64,000 nucleotides of DNA, from the NCBI RefSeq assembly GCF_021088345.1, contig NZ_CP088156.1:1116001-1180000 (forward strand), written 5' to 3'. The notes beneath the pieces are model-generated. The model was not told where the DNA came from. It worked only from the letters and a program-made list of their open reading frames with translations, and made no database searches. The first letter of the stretch is position 1. Each line of letters opens with the position of its first letter. Both the position numbers and the translations under genes were made by a program. Below are positions 1-8,704 of the stretch, piece by piece. The stretch is from Bradyrhizobium ontarionense. GTDB lineage: Bacteria; Pseudomonadota; Alphaproteobacteria; Rhizobiales; Xanthobacteraceae.

Positions 1-338
1 CGGTCGAGCGTGATCGACACGCCGCCCATGGCGACGTCGAACTTGTCGGCCTCGAAATCCTTCATCAGCTGCGGCCAGCTGGTCGGCACGAACTCGACCT
101 TGACGCCGAGCGCCTTGCCGAGCGCCTCGGCCATGTCGACGTCGAAGCCGGAGAACCTGGCCGTCGCCTTGTCGAGATAGGTGAACGGCTTGTAGTCGCC
201 GGTCATGCCGACGCGCAGAGCGCCGCGCTGCATGATCTCGTCGAGGCGGGAAGCCTGTTCTGCGACGGCGGGGGCCGCGAGGCTGCAGACCAATGCCACG
301 CCGGTCAGGGCGGCGAGCGTCCGGTTGAAAAGTCCCAT
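1..338 (-). CDS. ABC transporter substrate-binding protein, family 3 (5' part only)
   Basis: This is the N-terminal 112 residues of a periplasmic solute-binding protein; the rest lies beyond the left edge. Residues 1 to about 26 form a Sec signal peptide with a hydrophobic core ending in APAVA. The mature part has LRVGMTGDYKPFTY and FSGFDVDMAEALGKALG, the typical opening of SBP_bac_3 domains. The GDYKPFTY form is most like the cyclohexadienyl-dehydratase (PheC)-like branch of that family, so either a polar amino-acid-type binding protein or a periplasmic dehydratase is possible. The ATG is the first in frame and is followed directly by the signal peptide. Substrate cannot be told from this fragment. 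Confidence 0.85.
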   Translation of the reverse strand, partial: MGLFNRTLAALTGVALVCSLAAPAVAEQASRLDEIMQRGALRVGMTGDYKPFTYLDKATARFSGFDVDMAEALGKALGVKVEFVPTSWPQLMKDFEADKFDVAMGGVSITLD

Positions 339-443
339 ATTGCAATACCCTCGTTCCGATGGACCGAGCTAGTCTTTACCCGAGGTCGCGCCGCCCGACG
401 ATAGGCGGAAGAGGGTGGTCGGTGAGCCCGTGAGGACAGTCCG

Positions 444-956
444 TTGAGTATCACGATGGTAGAGGCCTCGGTCGAGGTGTTCGTGCCCTATCTCCGCAAC
501 CTGTCGGCGCTGCTCGACAAGGCGGCGGCCTTTGCCGAGGCCCGCCAGATCGATCCGGCGGAGCTGCTGCAGGCACGGCTTGCGCCCGACATGTTCACCC
601 TGATCCGGCAGGTCTGCGAGGCCAACCGCCACGCCACCATCGCCTGCGCGCTGCTGGCCGGCCAGACGCAGCCTGCGGTCGCGGAAAGCGATACGGACAT
701 TGCCGGGCTGAAGGCCAGGATCGCGGCGGCGGTCGACTTTGTCCAGAGCGTGCCGCGGGACGTGATCGCGGGCAGTGGCGACCGCGAGGTGGTGTTCACC
801 TTCCGCAGCGGCGCGACGCGCACCTTCAGCGGCCGCTCATTGCTGCTGACGTTCAGCCTGCCGCAGTTCTTTTTTCATGTCACGACCGCCTATGACGTCC
901 TGCGCCACGCCGGCGTGCCGCTGGCGAAGCCCGATTATCTCGGGCCGCCGCGATAG
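444..956 (+). CDS. DUF1993 family protein
   Basis: A 170-residue cytoplasmic protein without signal peptide or membrane segment. The start ASVEVFVPYLRNLSALLDKA and the end FFFHVTTAYDVLRHAGVPL are the hallmarks of DUF1993, whose members are predicted to have a DinB-like four-helix fold. The biochemical role of the family is unknown. The TTG start at 444 is chosen because GAGGACAG lies at good spacing upstream and family members usually begin with a short Met-Ser-x-x-Met stretch; the ATG at 456 is the alternative. It is a single gene, divergent from the binding protein at the left edge. Confidence 0.8.
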   Translation: MSITMVEASVEVFVPYLRNLSALLDKAAAFAEARQIDPAELLQARLAPDMFTLIRQVCEANRHATIACALLAGQTQPAVAESDTDIAGLKARIAAAVDFVQSVPRDVIAGSGDREVVFTFRSGATRTFSGRSLLLTFSLPQFFFHVTTAYDVLRHAGVPLAKPDYLGPPR

Positions 957-1118
957 CGCGCGGGGGACGATCGCATGCGATGTCGACGATGTGCGGCGTC
1001 CTTCGAGATGCGCGCCTAGCGGCGTCCTCGGGACGAGGGCTGCTTCTCCGGGAAACCATGGGCCCTCAGGATGAGGAGCGCCGCTTGCGGCGCGTCTCGA
1101 ACCATGAGGCCGGGGCGG

Positions 1119-1520
1119 CTACTTCTCGCCGGTACCGTTTGGGAGAAACGGCGCGGTCGGTCCCTTGCCGGTCATCTCGTTCTTCAGCGCCTCGAAGCGC
1201 TCCGCGGCTTCGCGGGCGCGGGTATCGACCAGCTCGACGGCGGCCTCGGCGGTCATCGGGCCGCTGCTGACGGCGATCGAGGTCGGCCCGACGGTCTCGT
1301 CGACATAATAGCCATCGTCGCCGCGCCGTGCCGTCCAACGGAAACGGATCGCCGAAATGGGGCCGGGGCCGACCTTGGTATATCCATCAGCCTGATCGAA
1401 CGGCACGACCGTCGCGCTGGCCCTCTTGGCTGGCGTCGTCCTGTCGGCCGGCTTGGCCGCTTCCGGCTGATCCAGAATGCTCGCTATCGTTGCGAGCGCG
1501 TGCTCCGTCGCAACACTCAT
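1119..1520 (-). CDS. hypothetical protein, 133 aa
   Basis: A soluble protein of about 133 residues with no family I recognise by name. It starts MSVATEHALATIASIL, has a Pro/Ala/Lys-rich linker, then a compact part with ISAIRFRWTARRGDDGYYVDE and a C-terminal amphipathic helix with EAAVELVDTRAREAAERFEA. The helix and the even codon pattern support a real gene. The ATG at 1520 is preferred because AGGGG precedes it at suitable spacing; a GTG two codons upstream is also open. No partner genes are linked. Function unknown. Confidence 0.6.
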   Translation of the reverse strand: MSVATEHALATIASILDQPEAAKPADRTTPAKRASATVVPFDQADGYTKVGPGPISAIRFRWTARRGDDGYYVDETVGPTSIAVSSGPMTAEAAVELVDTRAREAAERFEALKNEMTGKGPTAPFLPNGTGEK

Positions 1521-1734
1521 GACCACCCCTGTTCCCTACTGGCACGCGTAAACTCCGGCGCCAATAGTCACAGTTGTAGCGGGATCTGGGCAAGATGCAA
1601 GAATGCGTTGAAATTTGGGCGACAAAGCGGTGGACGCAGGTCCGAAGCCAGCTGTGTCCTTGCCAACCGCCGGCGCTCGGATACGGCCACAGCGCCGGGG
1701 CGGGCCGATCCCGCCACCAGCGCCGATGGAGCCC

Positions 1735-2733
1735 TTACAGCACGTCCTGATTGATCACGTTCTGCCGGATGGGGTCGCCGTCGAGCACACTGAGGATGTT
1801 GCGGGCGGTCTGCTCGCTCATGCGGTCGACGGCCTCGCGGGTGACGCCGGCCACGTGCGGGGCCATGATCAAATTCGGCAGGCCATGGAGCGCATGGCCG
1901 ACCGGCGGCGGCTCCTGCTCGAACACGTCGAGCCCGGCGCCGGCCAGCCGGCCGGACACCAGCGCGTCGTGCAGCGCCGCCTCGTCGATCAGCCCGCCGC
2001 GCGCGGTGTTGATCAGATAGGCCGAAGGCTTCATCAGCCTGAGACGCGCGGCGTTGAACAGGCCGATGGTCTCCGGTGTCTTCGGGCAGTGGATGCTGAC
2101 GAAGTCGGCGCGCGGCAGCGCCGCGTCGAGGTCAGTGACCGGCTCGCAGCCGGCCGCGGCGATGTCGGCGGCGGGCTTGTAGGGATCGTAGACCAGCACC
2201 TGCATTTCCATCGCCAGGCAGCGCTTGGCGGTGCGGGTTCCGATCCGGCCGAAGCCGATGATCAGCACGGTCTTGCCATAGAGATCGAATGGCAGCACGC
2301 CGAGCCGCGCGCCCCAGGTGCCGTCCCTGACCATGGCGTGCATCTCGTTGGCGCGCTTGGCGAGCGTCAGCATCATGAACAGGGCCTGCTCGGCGACCGA
2401 CGGCGAGTTCGCAGTGCCCGCCACCATCAGCGGCACCCTGTGTTTGCTCAGTGCCGGCACGTCGACCGCGTCGAAGCCGACGCCGATCCGGGTCACGACC
2501 TTCATGTCGCCTGCGGCGAGCAGCTCCGGCTCGCCGAAGCGGGTGGCGCCGAGGGCTACGCCATGCACCGGCGCGTGGGAGGTCAGCAGCGTAGAGAAAT
2601 CGGCCGCCGAGATCATGTTGGGGAATTCGATCATCTCGACGTCGTCGCGCGCCGCGAGCAGCGCGCGGCCCTTGGCCGAGAAGGATTCCGTGACGAGGAT
2701 CTTGTTCTTGTTGCTTGCCGTCCTGGTGCTCAT
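1735..2733 (-). CDS. D-isomer-specific 2-hydroxyacid dehydrogenase
   Basis: A 332-residue NAD(P)-dependent reductase of the phosphoglycerate/glyoxylate-hydroxypyruvate reductase family. The Rossmann motif is VLIIGFGRIGTRTAKRC near residues 145-165. The catalytic Arg is in NTARGGLIDEAAL, the Glu in GAGLDVFEQEPP and the His in MAPHVAGVT, so the active site is complete. There is no ACT domain, so it is not a standard SerA. It is the last gene of the sugar-type ABC operon, 35 bp after the ATPase, which suggests that it reduces or oxidises a 2-hydroxy or 2-keto acid made from the imported compound. ATG 2733 follows AAGGG; a GTG at 2751 is the alternative start. Substrate unknown. Confidence 0.88.
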   Translation of the reverse strand: MSTRTASNKNKILVTESFSAKGRALLAARDDVEMIEFPNMISAADFSTLLTSHAPVHGVALGATRFGEPELLAAGDMKVVTRIGVGFDAVDVPALSKHRVPLMVAGTANSPSVAEQALFMMLTLAKRANEMHAMVRDGTWGARLGVLPFDLYGKTVLIIGFGRIGTRTAKRCLAMEMQVLVYDPYKPAADIAAAGCEPVTDLDAALPRADFVSIHCPKTPETIGLFNAARLRLMKPSAYLINTARGGLIDEAALHDALVSGRLAGAGLDVFEQEPPPVGHALHGLPNLIMAPHVAGVTREAVDRMSEQTARNILSVLDGDPIRQNVINQDVL

Positions 2734-2768
2734 GTCCTGCCCTTGAACCACGTGTTCTTGTGGCCTCG

Positions 2769-3869
2769 TCAGATGACGACGCCCGTGGTCTCGTTTAGCA
2801 GGTGCATGTTGTTGAGGTCCATCGCCATGCGCAGGGGAGCACCATCGCGGGCGCCGGCATTGGGGTTGACGCGCCCGCAGGCCGGCGTGGCGTCGAGCGT
2901 GAAGTAGACCAGGGTCTCCATGCCCATCGGTTCGGTGACGTCGAGGACGGCCTCGAACGGCTCGATTCCGGGCTCGGCATGCGGCCTGATCTCGGTGATG
3001 TGCTCCGGCCTGATCCCCAGCAGCAGCGGCTCATTCCGCGACACGGATTGATAGCGGGCGGCGCGCGCCGGCGGCAGCGGGAAGGCGGTGCGGTCGGTGA
3101 GCCGGATGTGGAGCCGGCCGCTGGCCTCCTCGAGCCGGCACGGCAGGAAATTCATGGCGGGCGAGCCGATGAAGCCCGCGACGAATCGCGTCGCCGGATT
3201 GTGATACAGCTCGTTCGGCGTGCCGATCTGCTCGATGCGGCCCTTGTTCATGACGACGACGCGATCGGCGAGCGTCATGGCCTCGACCTGGTCGTGGGTG
3301 ACATAGACCGTCGTGGTCCGCACCTTCTGATGCACCTTCTTGATCTCGATGCGCATCTGCACGCGCAGCTTGGCGTCGAGATTCGACAACGGCTCGTCGA
3401 ACAGGAACACCTTGGGATTGCGGACGATGGCGCGTCCCATCGCCACGCGCTGGCGCTGGCCGCCGGACAGCTGCTTCGGCTTGCGGTCGACGAGGTCGGC
3501 GATGTCGAGCATGCGCGCGGCTTCCGCGACGCGGTTCTTGATCTCGGCTTTGGGGTAGTGCTTCAGCCGCAACCCGAACGACATGTTCTCCGCCACCGTC
3601 ATGTGCGGATAGAGCGCGTAGTTCTGGAACACCATGGCGATGTCGCGGTCCTTGGGCGGCACGTCGTTGACGACGTCGCCGCCGATCGTGATGTCGCCGT
3701 CGGAGATGTCCTCGAGCCCCGCGATCATCCGCAAGGTGGTCGACTTGCCGCAACCGGACGGACCGACCAGCACGACGAATTCGTGGTCGGCGATGTCGAG
3801 ATCAATGCCTCGGACGGCCTCGACGTCGTCGTAGCGCTTCACGATCTTGCGCAAGCTCACTTCAGCCAT
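2769..3869 (-). CDS. sugar ABC transporter ATP-binding protein, UgpC/MalK type
   Basis: A 366-residue ATPase of the CUT1 importer class. Walker A is GPSGCGKST, the Q-loop lies in [17 protein letters not shown], the signature is [17 protein letters not shown], Walker B is [16 protein letters not shown], and the switch His is in TVYVTHDQ. The C-terminal 120 residues form the TOBE/MalK-like regulatory domain ([10 protein letters not shown]). The ATG at 3869 ([19 protein letters not shown]) is the natural start; the frame stays open far upstream but overlaps the permease. It lies 14 bp behind the second permease in the same operon and would power uptake through both permeases. Confidence 0.95.
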   Translation of the reverse strand: MAEVSLRKIVKRYDDVEAVRGIDLDIADHEFVVLVGPSGCGKSTTLRMIAGLEDISDGDITIGGDVVNDVPPKDRDIAMVFQNYALYPHMTVAENMSFGLRLKHYPKAEIKNRVAEAARMLDIADLVDRKPKQLSGGQRQRVAMGRAIVRNPKVFLFDEPLSNLDAKLRVQMRIEIKKVHQKVRTTTVYVTHDQVEAMTLADRVVVMNKGRIEQIGTPNELYHNPATRFVAGFIGSPAMNFLPCRLEEASGRLHIRLTDRTAFPLPPARAARYQSVSRNEPLLLGIRPEHITEIRPHAEPGIEPFEAVLDVTEPMGMETLVYFTLDATPACGRVNPNAGARDGAPLRMAMDLNNMHLLNETTGVVI

Positions 3870-3883
3870 GTCGTCCTCTCGTC

Positions 3884-4795
3884 TCAGCCTTTGGTCGCGC
3901 CGGCCGTCAGCCCGGCGATGTAGTAGTCCATCAGGAACGCGTAGATGATCAGCGGCGGCGCGGCGCCGAGCAGGGCGCCGGTCATGATCTGCCCCCAGTT
4001 GAAGACGTCGCCCTTGATCAGGCTCGTCACGATGCCGACCGGCAGCACCAGCTGGTCCGTCGAGGTGGTGAACACCAGCGGATAGAGGAACTGCGCCCAG
4101 GACACGGTGAAGGCGAAGATGGTCGCCGCGATCAGGCCGGGCAGGGCGACCGGGATGAAGATGCGGATGAGCGTCTGCAGCCAGGAGGCACCGTCGATGA
4201 TGGCGGCCTCGTCGAGCTCCTTCGGAATCGAGGCGAAATAGCCGATCATGATCCAGGTGCAGAACGGCACCGTCAGGGTCGGATAGATCAGCAGCAGCAC
4301 GTACCAGCGGTTGATCAGCTGGATCCCCGTGACGTCGCCGATCAGCGCGAACATCTTGAACAGCGGAATGAACAGCAGGCTGTCCGGAACCAGATAGGTC
4401 AGGAAGACGCCGGTCGCGAGCGTGGCCGAGCCCCAGAACTTCATGCGCGACAGCGCGAACGCGGCGGGGATGCTGATCAGCATCGTGATGATCACCACGA
4501 CGATCGAGACCATGGCCGAGTTGAAGAAGAAGCGCATGAACTGGTTGGACGTCAGCAGGCCGACGTAGTTCTCCAGGGTCGGATGGAACACCCACCACGG
4601 ATTGGTCGCGGCCGAGATCTCCGCGCTGCCCTTCAGCGAGGTGATCAGCATGTAGAGCGGCGGCACCAGCGAGAAGATCGCGAACAGCGTCAGGAAGAAG
4701 TATGACCAGCGCAGCGCCCAGGCGCGGTCGCGGCTCATCGAGCCGTATTTGACATTGCGGGTCGGGCCGGCCTTGTCGATCGTGAGCGTGCTCAT
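3884..4795 (-). CDS. carbohydrate ABC transporter permease (MalG/UgpE type)
   Basis: A 303-residue inner-membrane permease with about six transmembrane helices. The cytoplasmic EAA loop that docks the ATPase is visible as [16 protein letters not shown] followed by IFIPVALPG. The first helix is [19 protein letters not shown]. This is the second permease of the pair, the one that ends with a short loop and no C-terminal domain, as in MalG-like proteins. Its ATG at 4795 shares one base with the stop of the upstream permease (TGATG), which indicates translational coupling. Substrate is likely a sugar, polyol or similar compound, from class alone. Confidence 0.93.
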   Translation of the reverse strand: MSTLTIDKAGPTRNVKYGSMSRDRAWALRWSYFFLTLFAIFSLVPPLYMLITSLKGSAEISAATNPWWVFHPTLENYVGLLTSNQFMRFFFNSAMVSIVVVIITMLISIPAAFALSRMKFWGSATLATGVFLTYLVPDSLLFIPLFKMFALIGDVTGIQLINRWYVLLLIYPTLTVPFCTWIMIGYFASIPKELDEAAIIDGASWLQTLIRIFIPVALPGLIAATIFAFTVSWAQFLYPLVFTTSTDQLVLPVGIVTSLIKGDVFNWGQIMTGALLGAAPPLIIYAFLMDYYIAGLTAGATKG

Positions 4796-5733
4796 CAGGA
4801 TTCGTTCCCCCGCTTGGAGACGTCGCGCAGGATGAAGATCGCGGCGACCGCCAGGATCGGCACCATGAACAGCGAGACGCTGGCGCCGAGCGGGATGTCG
4901 CTGCCCTCGATGCCGACCCGGAACGCCCAGGTCGCGAAGATGTGCGTCTTGTCGAGCGGGCCGCCGGCGGTGAGGATGCGGACGATATCGAAATTCGCGA
5001 ACGTCACGATCAGCGAGAACAGCGTGGTGATCGCGATGATGTTGCGCATCATCGGCAGGGTGACGTACCAGATGCGCTGCCACCAATTGGCGCCGTCGAT
5101 CGCCGCGGCCTCATAGAGCTGCTCGGGCACCGACTTCAGCGCCGCCAGATACATGATCATGAAGAACGGCGCGCCGTACCAGACGTTGACCAGGATCACC
5201 GAGAACCGCGCCCAGGCGGCATCGCCGGTCCAGGGAATCGGGCCGATGCCGAAGAAGGCGAGCGTGTAGTTGAAGGCGCTGTAGGATGGATCGAACAGCC
5301 ACAGCCAAGCCAGCGTGCTCATCGCCGGCGGGATCACCCAGGGCACCAGCAGCATGCCGCGCCACTTGCGCTGTCCCTTGGCCGGGATGTTGTGCACGAA
5401 GTGCGCGACGATGAAGCCGATCAGGGCTTTGAACACCACCGCCGTGATCGCGAAGATGCAGGACTGCTTGACGACCAGCCAGAACGTGTCGCGCTTGAAC
5501 AGGAACTCGAAATTGCCGAGGCCGACGAACCGCTGCATCGACTTGTTCAGGGTCGCCAGATGCACCGAATACAGCGCCGGATAGACCACCAGCAGCACGA
5601 TCAGGAGGATCAACGGCAGCGTCATCAGGAAGGCGGCGGTCGACTTGCGCTTCAACGCATGACGCAGGCCCTTGCGGCCCGCGGCCCTGCGGGGGCGAGC
5701 GACGGTGTTTTCGCCGATTACGGCATCGACCAT
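4795..5733 (-). CDS. sugar ABC transporter permease (MalF/UgpA type)
   Basis: A 312-residue inner-membrane permease. After a basic N-terminus come a helix around [18 protein letters not shown] and then five more helices. The EAA motif is [16 protein letters not shown] followed by YVTLPMMRN. The ATG at 5733 is chosen because GAGGAGCC lies about seven bases upstream; the frame is open 36 codons further but that stretch is basic and overlaps the intercistronic hairpin. It forms a heterodimer with the next permease. It lies behind the binding-protein gene, separated by a 123-bp gap that contains a strong inverted repeat. Confidence 0.93.
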   Translation of the reverse strand: MVDAVIGENTVARPRRAAGRKGLRHALKRKSTAAFLMTLPLILLIVLLVVYPALYSVHLATLNKSMQRFVGLGNFEFLFKRDTFWLVVKQSCIFAITAVVFKALIGFIVAHFVHNIPAKGQRKWRGMLLVPWVIPPAMSTLAWLWLFDPSYSAFNYTLAFFGIGPIPWTGDAAWARFSVILVNVWYGAPFFMIMYLAALKSVPEQLYEAAAIDGANWWQRIWYVTLPMMRNIIAITTLFSLIVTFANFDIVRILTAGGPLDKTHIFATWAFRVGIEGSDIPLGASVSLFMVPILAVAAIFILRDVSKRGNES

Positions 5734-5805
5734 GAAAGCTGGCTCCTCGTGACTCTGCCGGCCGGGCAGCCGGGCATTCACCGGGCGGGGCGAAGAGACG
5801 GCGCT

Positions 5806-5839
5806 GATGGCGACGGCCCGCCGGATGCGGGCCGCCATC
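5806..5839 (-). terminator. intercistronic hairpin behind the binding-protein gene
   Basis: An inverted repeat with outer arms GATGGC (5806-5811) and GCCATC (5834-5839) and inner arms GCCCGC (5816-5821) and GCGGGC (5827-5832) around a five-base loop, with a small bulge. It starts 17 bases after the stop codon of the binding-protein gene and before the permease RBS. No T-run follows, so it is more likely an mRNA-stabilising or partial attenuation element than a full terminator. Such elements often keep the binding protein in excess over the membrane parts. Confidence 0.55.
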
Positions 5840-5856
5840 ACTGGGATGAAGCGCGT

Positions 5857-7197
5857 TCAGCTGCGCATGAAGCCTTCACACTCGCCTTCGGCCCAGGCGA
5901 GGGTCGCTTCCATCTTCTCGCCCTGGGCGTAGCGCAGGCACATCTTGGTCATGGTCGCCTGCGCATAGATCTGCTGCGCGATCTTGGGCGGCGCAGGCGA
6001 TGCCGCGATCGACAGCGTCTGGTGATTGTAGGGATTGGGATAGTGGTAGAGCGTCCCCGTCGGCGGTCCCTGTTCCTGCCATACCTTGAGTGTCGTCAGC
6101 TTTTCGTAGGCGGGCAGGTCGTAGCCGCCGCTCGCCACCACCATCTTCTCGATCGATGACGGCTTCGACAGGTGCACGATCAGGCTCTTGGCCGCTTCCT
6201 TGTTCTTGGAAAACGACCAGATGCTCCAGAAGTAGGGTAGGAAGGGTGCGAAGCGGCCCTTGGGCCCGGCCGGGAAGCCGTGGGTCCAGCACTGCTCTGC
6301 GATCTGCGGCGCGTCGCGCTTGGCGACCGCCCAGGCGCTCGGCGGGTTCATGATCATCGCGCCCTTGCCTGAGACCAGCCATTTGTTGTTGGACGCGTCG
6401 TCCCACGAGGCGACATCCGGCGGCAACGCCGCGATCAGCCGCTTGTAGAATTCGAGCGACTGGCGAACGGCGTCGGTCTTCACCGTGACGTCACCCTTCG
6501 CATTCACCAGCTCGGCACCGAAGGCCTGGAAGAACGCGCCGGCGGAGTCGACGCTGTCGGTGGTTTCGCCGAGGCCTATGCCGAAGGGCACGCCGCCCTT
6601 CTGACAGGCTTCGGCGGCCTTCAGGAAGGTCTCGGTGGTCCAGCTGTCCGCCTTCGGCGGACCGCCCGCGGGATACAGCTCCTGCACGTCGATGCCGGCG
6701 TGCTTCTTCATGAGATCGATGCGCGTACAGGGGCCCTTGATCTGGCTGCCGACGCAGGCCGGTACGGCCAGCCATTTGCCGCCGGACTGTCCGAGATATT
6801 TGACGGTACCGTTCACGGCGCCGTTTTCCTGGATGATCGGCTCCATGATGTCGTTGACCGGCTCGAGCAGCTCGGCATGCGCGTGCGGCCACCAGGTCGG
6901 CATCGCGATCAGGTCGTGTCCGGACTTGGCGGCGCCTTCGGCGGCGATCGTCAGCTCGATCTTCTTGCCCTGGCTGGTGATGTAGTCGATCTGGACCTCG
7001 ACTTTCTCCTTGGCGGCCCATTCGTTGACGAGATCGGTCGAAGCCTGGTTGGCGCCGGGTACCCAGTGATCCCAGAAGCCCATCGAGAGCTTGCCGGCAG
7101 CGTAAGCACCGCGCACATAGGGTGCGGTGATCAGAACCGCCGAGCTGGCGGCCGTCGCAGCAACGAATTGTCGGCGGTTCAGTTTCCTCCGTGACAT
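5857..7197 (-). CDS. extracellular solute-binding protein, family 1, Tat-exported
   Basis: A 446-residue periplasmic binding protein of the CUT1 class. The N-terminus MSRRKLNRRQFVAATAAS carries a twin-arginine motif (RRQFVA) followed by a hydrophobic stretch and AYA, so export by the Tat route is likely. The mature part shows features of SBP_bac_1: GFWDHWVPGANQAS at the start, GHDLIAMPTWWPHAHAELLEP in the first lobe, and VSGKGAMIMNPPSAW in the second. The ATG at 7197 follows AGGGAGGG; a start eight codons upstream is open but would not have this site. It is the first gene of the operon, followed by two permeases, the ATPase and the dehydrogenase. The ligand is not evident. Confidence 0.92.
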   Translation of the reverse strand: MSRRKLNRRQFVAATAASSAVLITAPYVRGAYAAGKLSMGFWDHWVPGANQASTDLVNEWAAKEKVEVQIDYITSQGKKIELTIAAEGAAKSGHDLIAMPTWWPHAHAELLEPVNDIMEPIIQENGAVNGTVKYLGQSGGKWLAVPACVGSQIKGPCTRIDLMKKHAGIDVQELYPAGGPPKADSWTTETFLKAAEACQKGGVPFGIGLGETTDSVDSAGAFFQAFGAELVNAKGDVTVKTDAVRQSLEFYKRLIAALPPDVASWDDASNNKWLVSGKGAMIMNPPSAWAVAKRDAPQIAEQCWTHGFPAGPKGRFAPFLPYFWSIWSFSKNKEAAKSLIVHLSKPSSIEKMVVASGGYDLPAYEKLTTLKVWQEQGPPTGTLYHYPNPYNHQTLSIAASPAPPKIAQQIYAQATMTKMCLRYAQGEKMEATLAWAEGECEGFMRS

Positions 7198-7601
7198 GGC
7201 GTTCCCTCCCTGGTGAGCCAAGCGTTCTGACGACCACGAATCCGATTTGTTAGTTATTGCGTCGCGAGGCGTGCGCGCGCGGATTTCGTTCGGATGTAAT
7301 CAGAGCAGAATTGTATGCAGCTGTCGAGAAAGCAGGTGAGGCGAAACTTGGAACTAACGGCGTACGCAATTTGTCGCAGGCGCCGCGCCGGCTGCAACGC
7401 AGCGATGAGCTGCTGCGACGCAATGCGATCGAGCCGCCGGTCTGGCCGGGGACGAAAGGCCTGCGCATGAATGCGCGTTCGATCCAGGTGCAGCAGATGG
7501 ACTTGCGCGTTGCGGCAACGATAGAATTCGACCGACTCGCGGGCCGTCAGGTCATGTCGCCGCCGACGGCCCGCCACCATTGCACAGGGGAGCCTGAACT
7601 A
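7198..7601. other. intergenic region between divergent genes
   Basis: About 400 bp between the binding-protein start and the Spy-like gene. It must hold both promoters, but I see no clear pair of -35 and -10 boxes and no strong palindrome. Open frames here have no recognisable protein features. Confidence 0.4.
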
Positions 7602-8333
7602 ATGACGGCACGTGGACGGGCCATAAGGACGCGCGGTCGGCTTTGCATCGCAGCAGGAACGCTGGTGGTGATCTGCGCCTTGACGGGCCCGCCGCGTCAG
7701 GTTGACGCGCAGGGACTGTTCAAGGGGGTCGAACAGGGAGCCCGCGAGGGCAACAAGGCGGCGGGTCCGGTCGGCGGCGTGCTGGGCGGCGCAATCGGCG
7801 GAGTGGTCGGGGTCGTCACCGGCGTCACGGGCGTGCTCACCGGAAACAACGGCCAGCAGAGTGCGCAGCCTGGGGCAGCGCCGGCCGAAGGCAAGAGGTC
7901 AAAATCGTCCAAGACGACCAAGGCCAGCAAGTCCGCCAAGGCTGGACCGATGTTGACGCAGCAAGGTGTCCCGGAGCTGACCGCCGAGCAGATCGTCGCC
8001 AACAGCGACACCAATGTCGAGCGTCTGAAGGGCGGGCTCAACCTGACGGCGGAGCAGGAGAAGAGCTGGAGCCCGTTCGCCAACGCGATGCACGCGCTCG
8101 GCCGCAAAGGTGCGGATCGCCTGAACCTGCGCATTGCGCGGGCGAAGCGTGATCCGCCGGACGACATCATCGAGCAGATGCGTAACGAGGCGCAGTTCCT
8201 GGTCGATCGCGCCGCCGATCAGCGCGCGGTCTCCGATGCGGCCGAGCCGCTCTATACCAGCCTGGACGACAAGCAGAAGCAGACCTTCATCGACGAGATG
8301 GTGCGACTCAGTCACGAGCGCGGGCTCGACTGA
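7602..8333 (+). CDS. Spy/CpxP-like (LTXXQ motif) periplasmic protein with glycine zipper
   Basis: A 243-residue secreted protein. Residues 1 to about 38 form a signal peptide (basic start, then LCIAAGTLVVICALTG). A glycine-zipper stretch follows (GPVGGVLGGAIGGVVGVVTG), then a Lys/Ser/Ala-rich linker and a helical C-terminal domain with LNLTAEQEKSWSPFANAMHA, which resembles the LTXXQ element of Spy/CpxP-type proteins. These bind unfolded periplasmic proteins or metals under envelope stress; the exact role here is inferred. The ATG at 7602 is chosen because it begins the signal peptide and follows GGGGAG; the frame is open 115 codons further upstream without protein-like content. Confidence 0.7.
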   Translation: MTARGRAIRTRGRLCIAAGTLVVICALTGPPRQVDAQGLFKGVEQGAREGNKAAGPVGGVLGGAIGGVVGVVTGVTGVLTGNNGQQSAQPGAAPAEGKRSKSSKTTKASKSAKAGPMLTQQGVPELTAEQIVANSDTNVERLKGGLNLTAEQEKSWSPFANAMHALGRKGADRLNLRIARAKRDPPDDIIEQMRNEAQFLVDRAADQRAVSDAAEPLYTSLDDKQKQTFIDEMVRLSHERGLD

Positions 8334-8524
8334 GCCGGCGCTGGAATCAGGAGAGCCGACGTTGAGCCAAGAGCGCGGCCTACGCCAAGCGCACCTCGAC
8401 GGTGCTTCCCAGAAGGGCATCGTCCAGGCGGCTGGCGCAGCGAGGATGCTCCCGCGTCAGCGGGCTGGCAAGCATGTTTCAGAATGTAGACCCCGTCCGA
8501 TCACGGCCACAATTCTGGCACATC

Positions 8525-8554
8525 AATTGAAGCTGCTGTAATTGAAGCTGCTGT
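8525..8554. repeat. perfect 15-bp tandem duplication
   Basis: AATTGAAGCTGCTGT occurs twice back to back. It lies in the 370-bp gap (8334-8704) between the Spy-like gene and the sulfotransferase-like gene. Nothing else in that gap is recognisable. Confidence 0.8.
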
Positions 8555-8704
8555 TTCAGTGCATCTTGATGGGCGTTGCGGCTGGCCGTCATATGTGAAT
8601 TGTACCGGCGGGATTTTTTGCTGCTGGCGACCAACGGCAGCCAAAATTCGCATTGGCCCGAGAGCGGGCCAGAAGACCTTTCAGCTTGGGCGTATGGGGG
8701 ATGA

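Noticed and set aside
7254..7580. Minus-strand 108-codon frame upstream of the binding-protein gene
   Set aside because: Arg-rich composition without family motifs, and it would fill the promoter region of the ABC operon.
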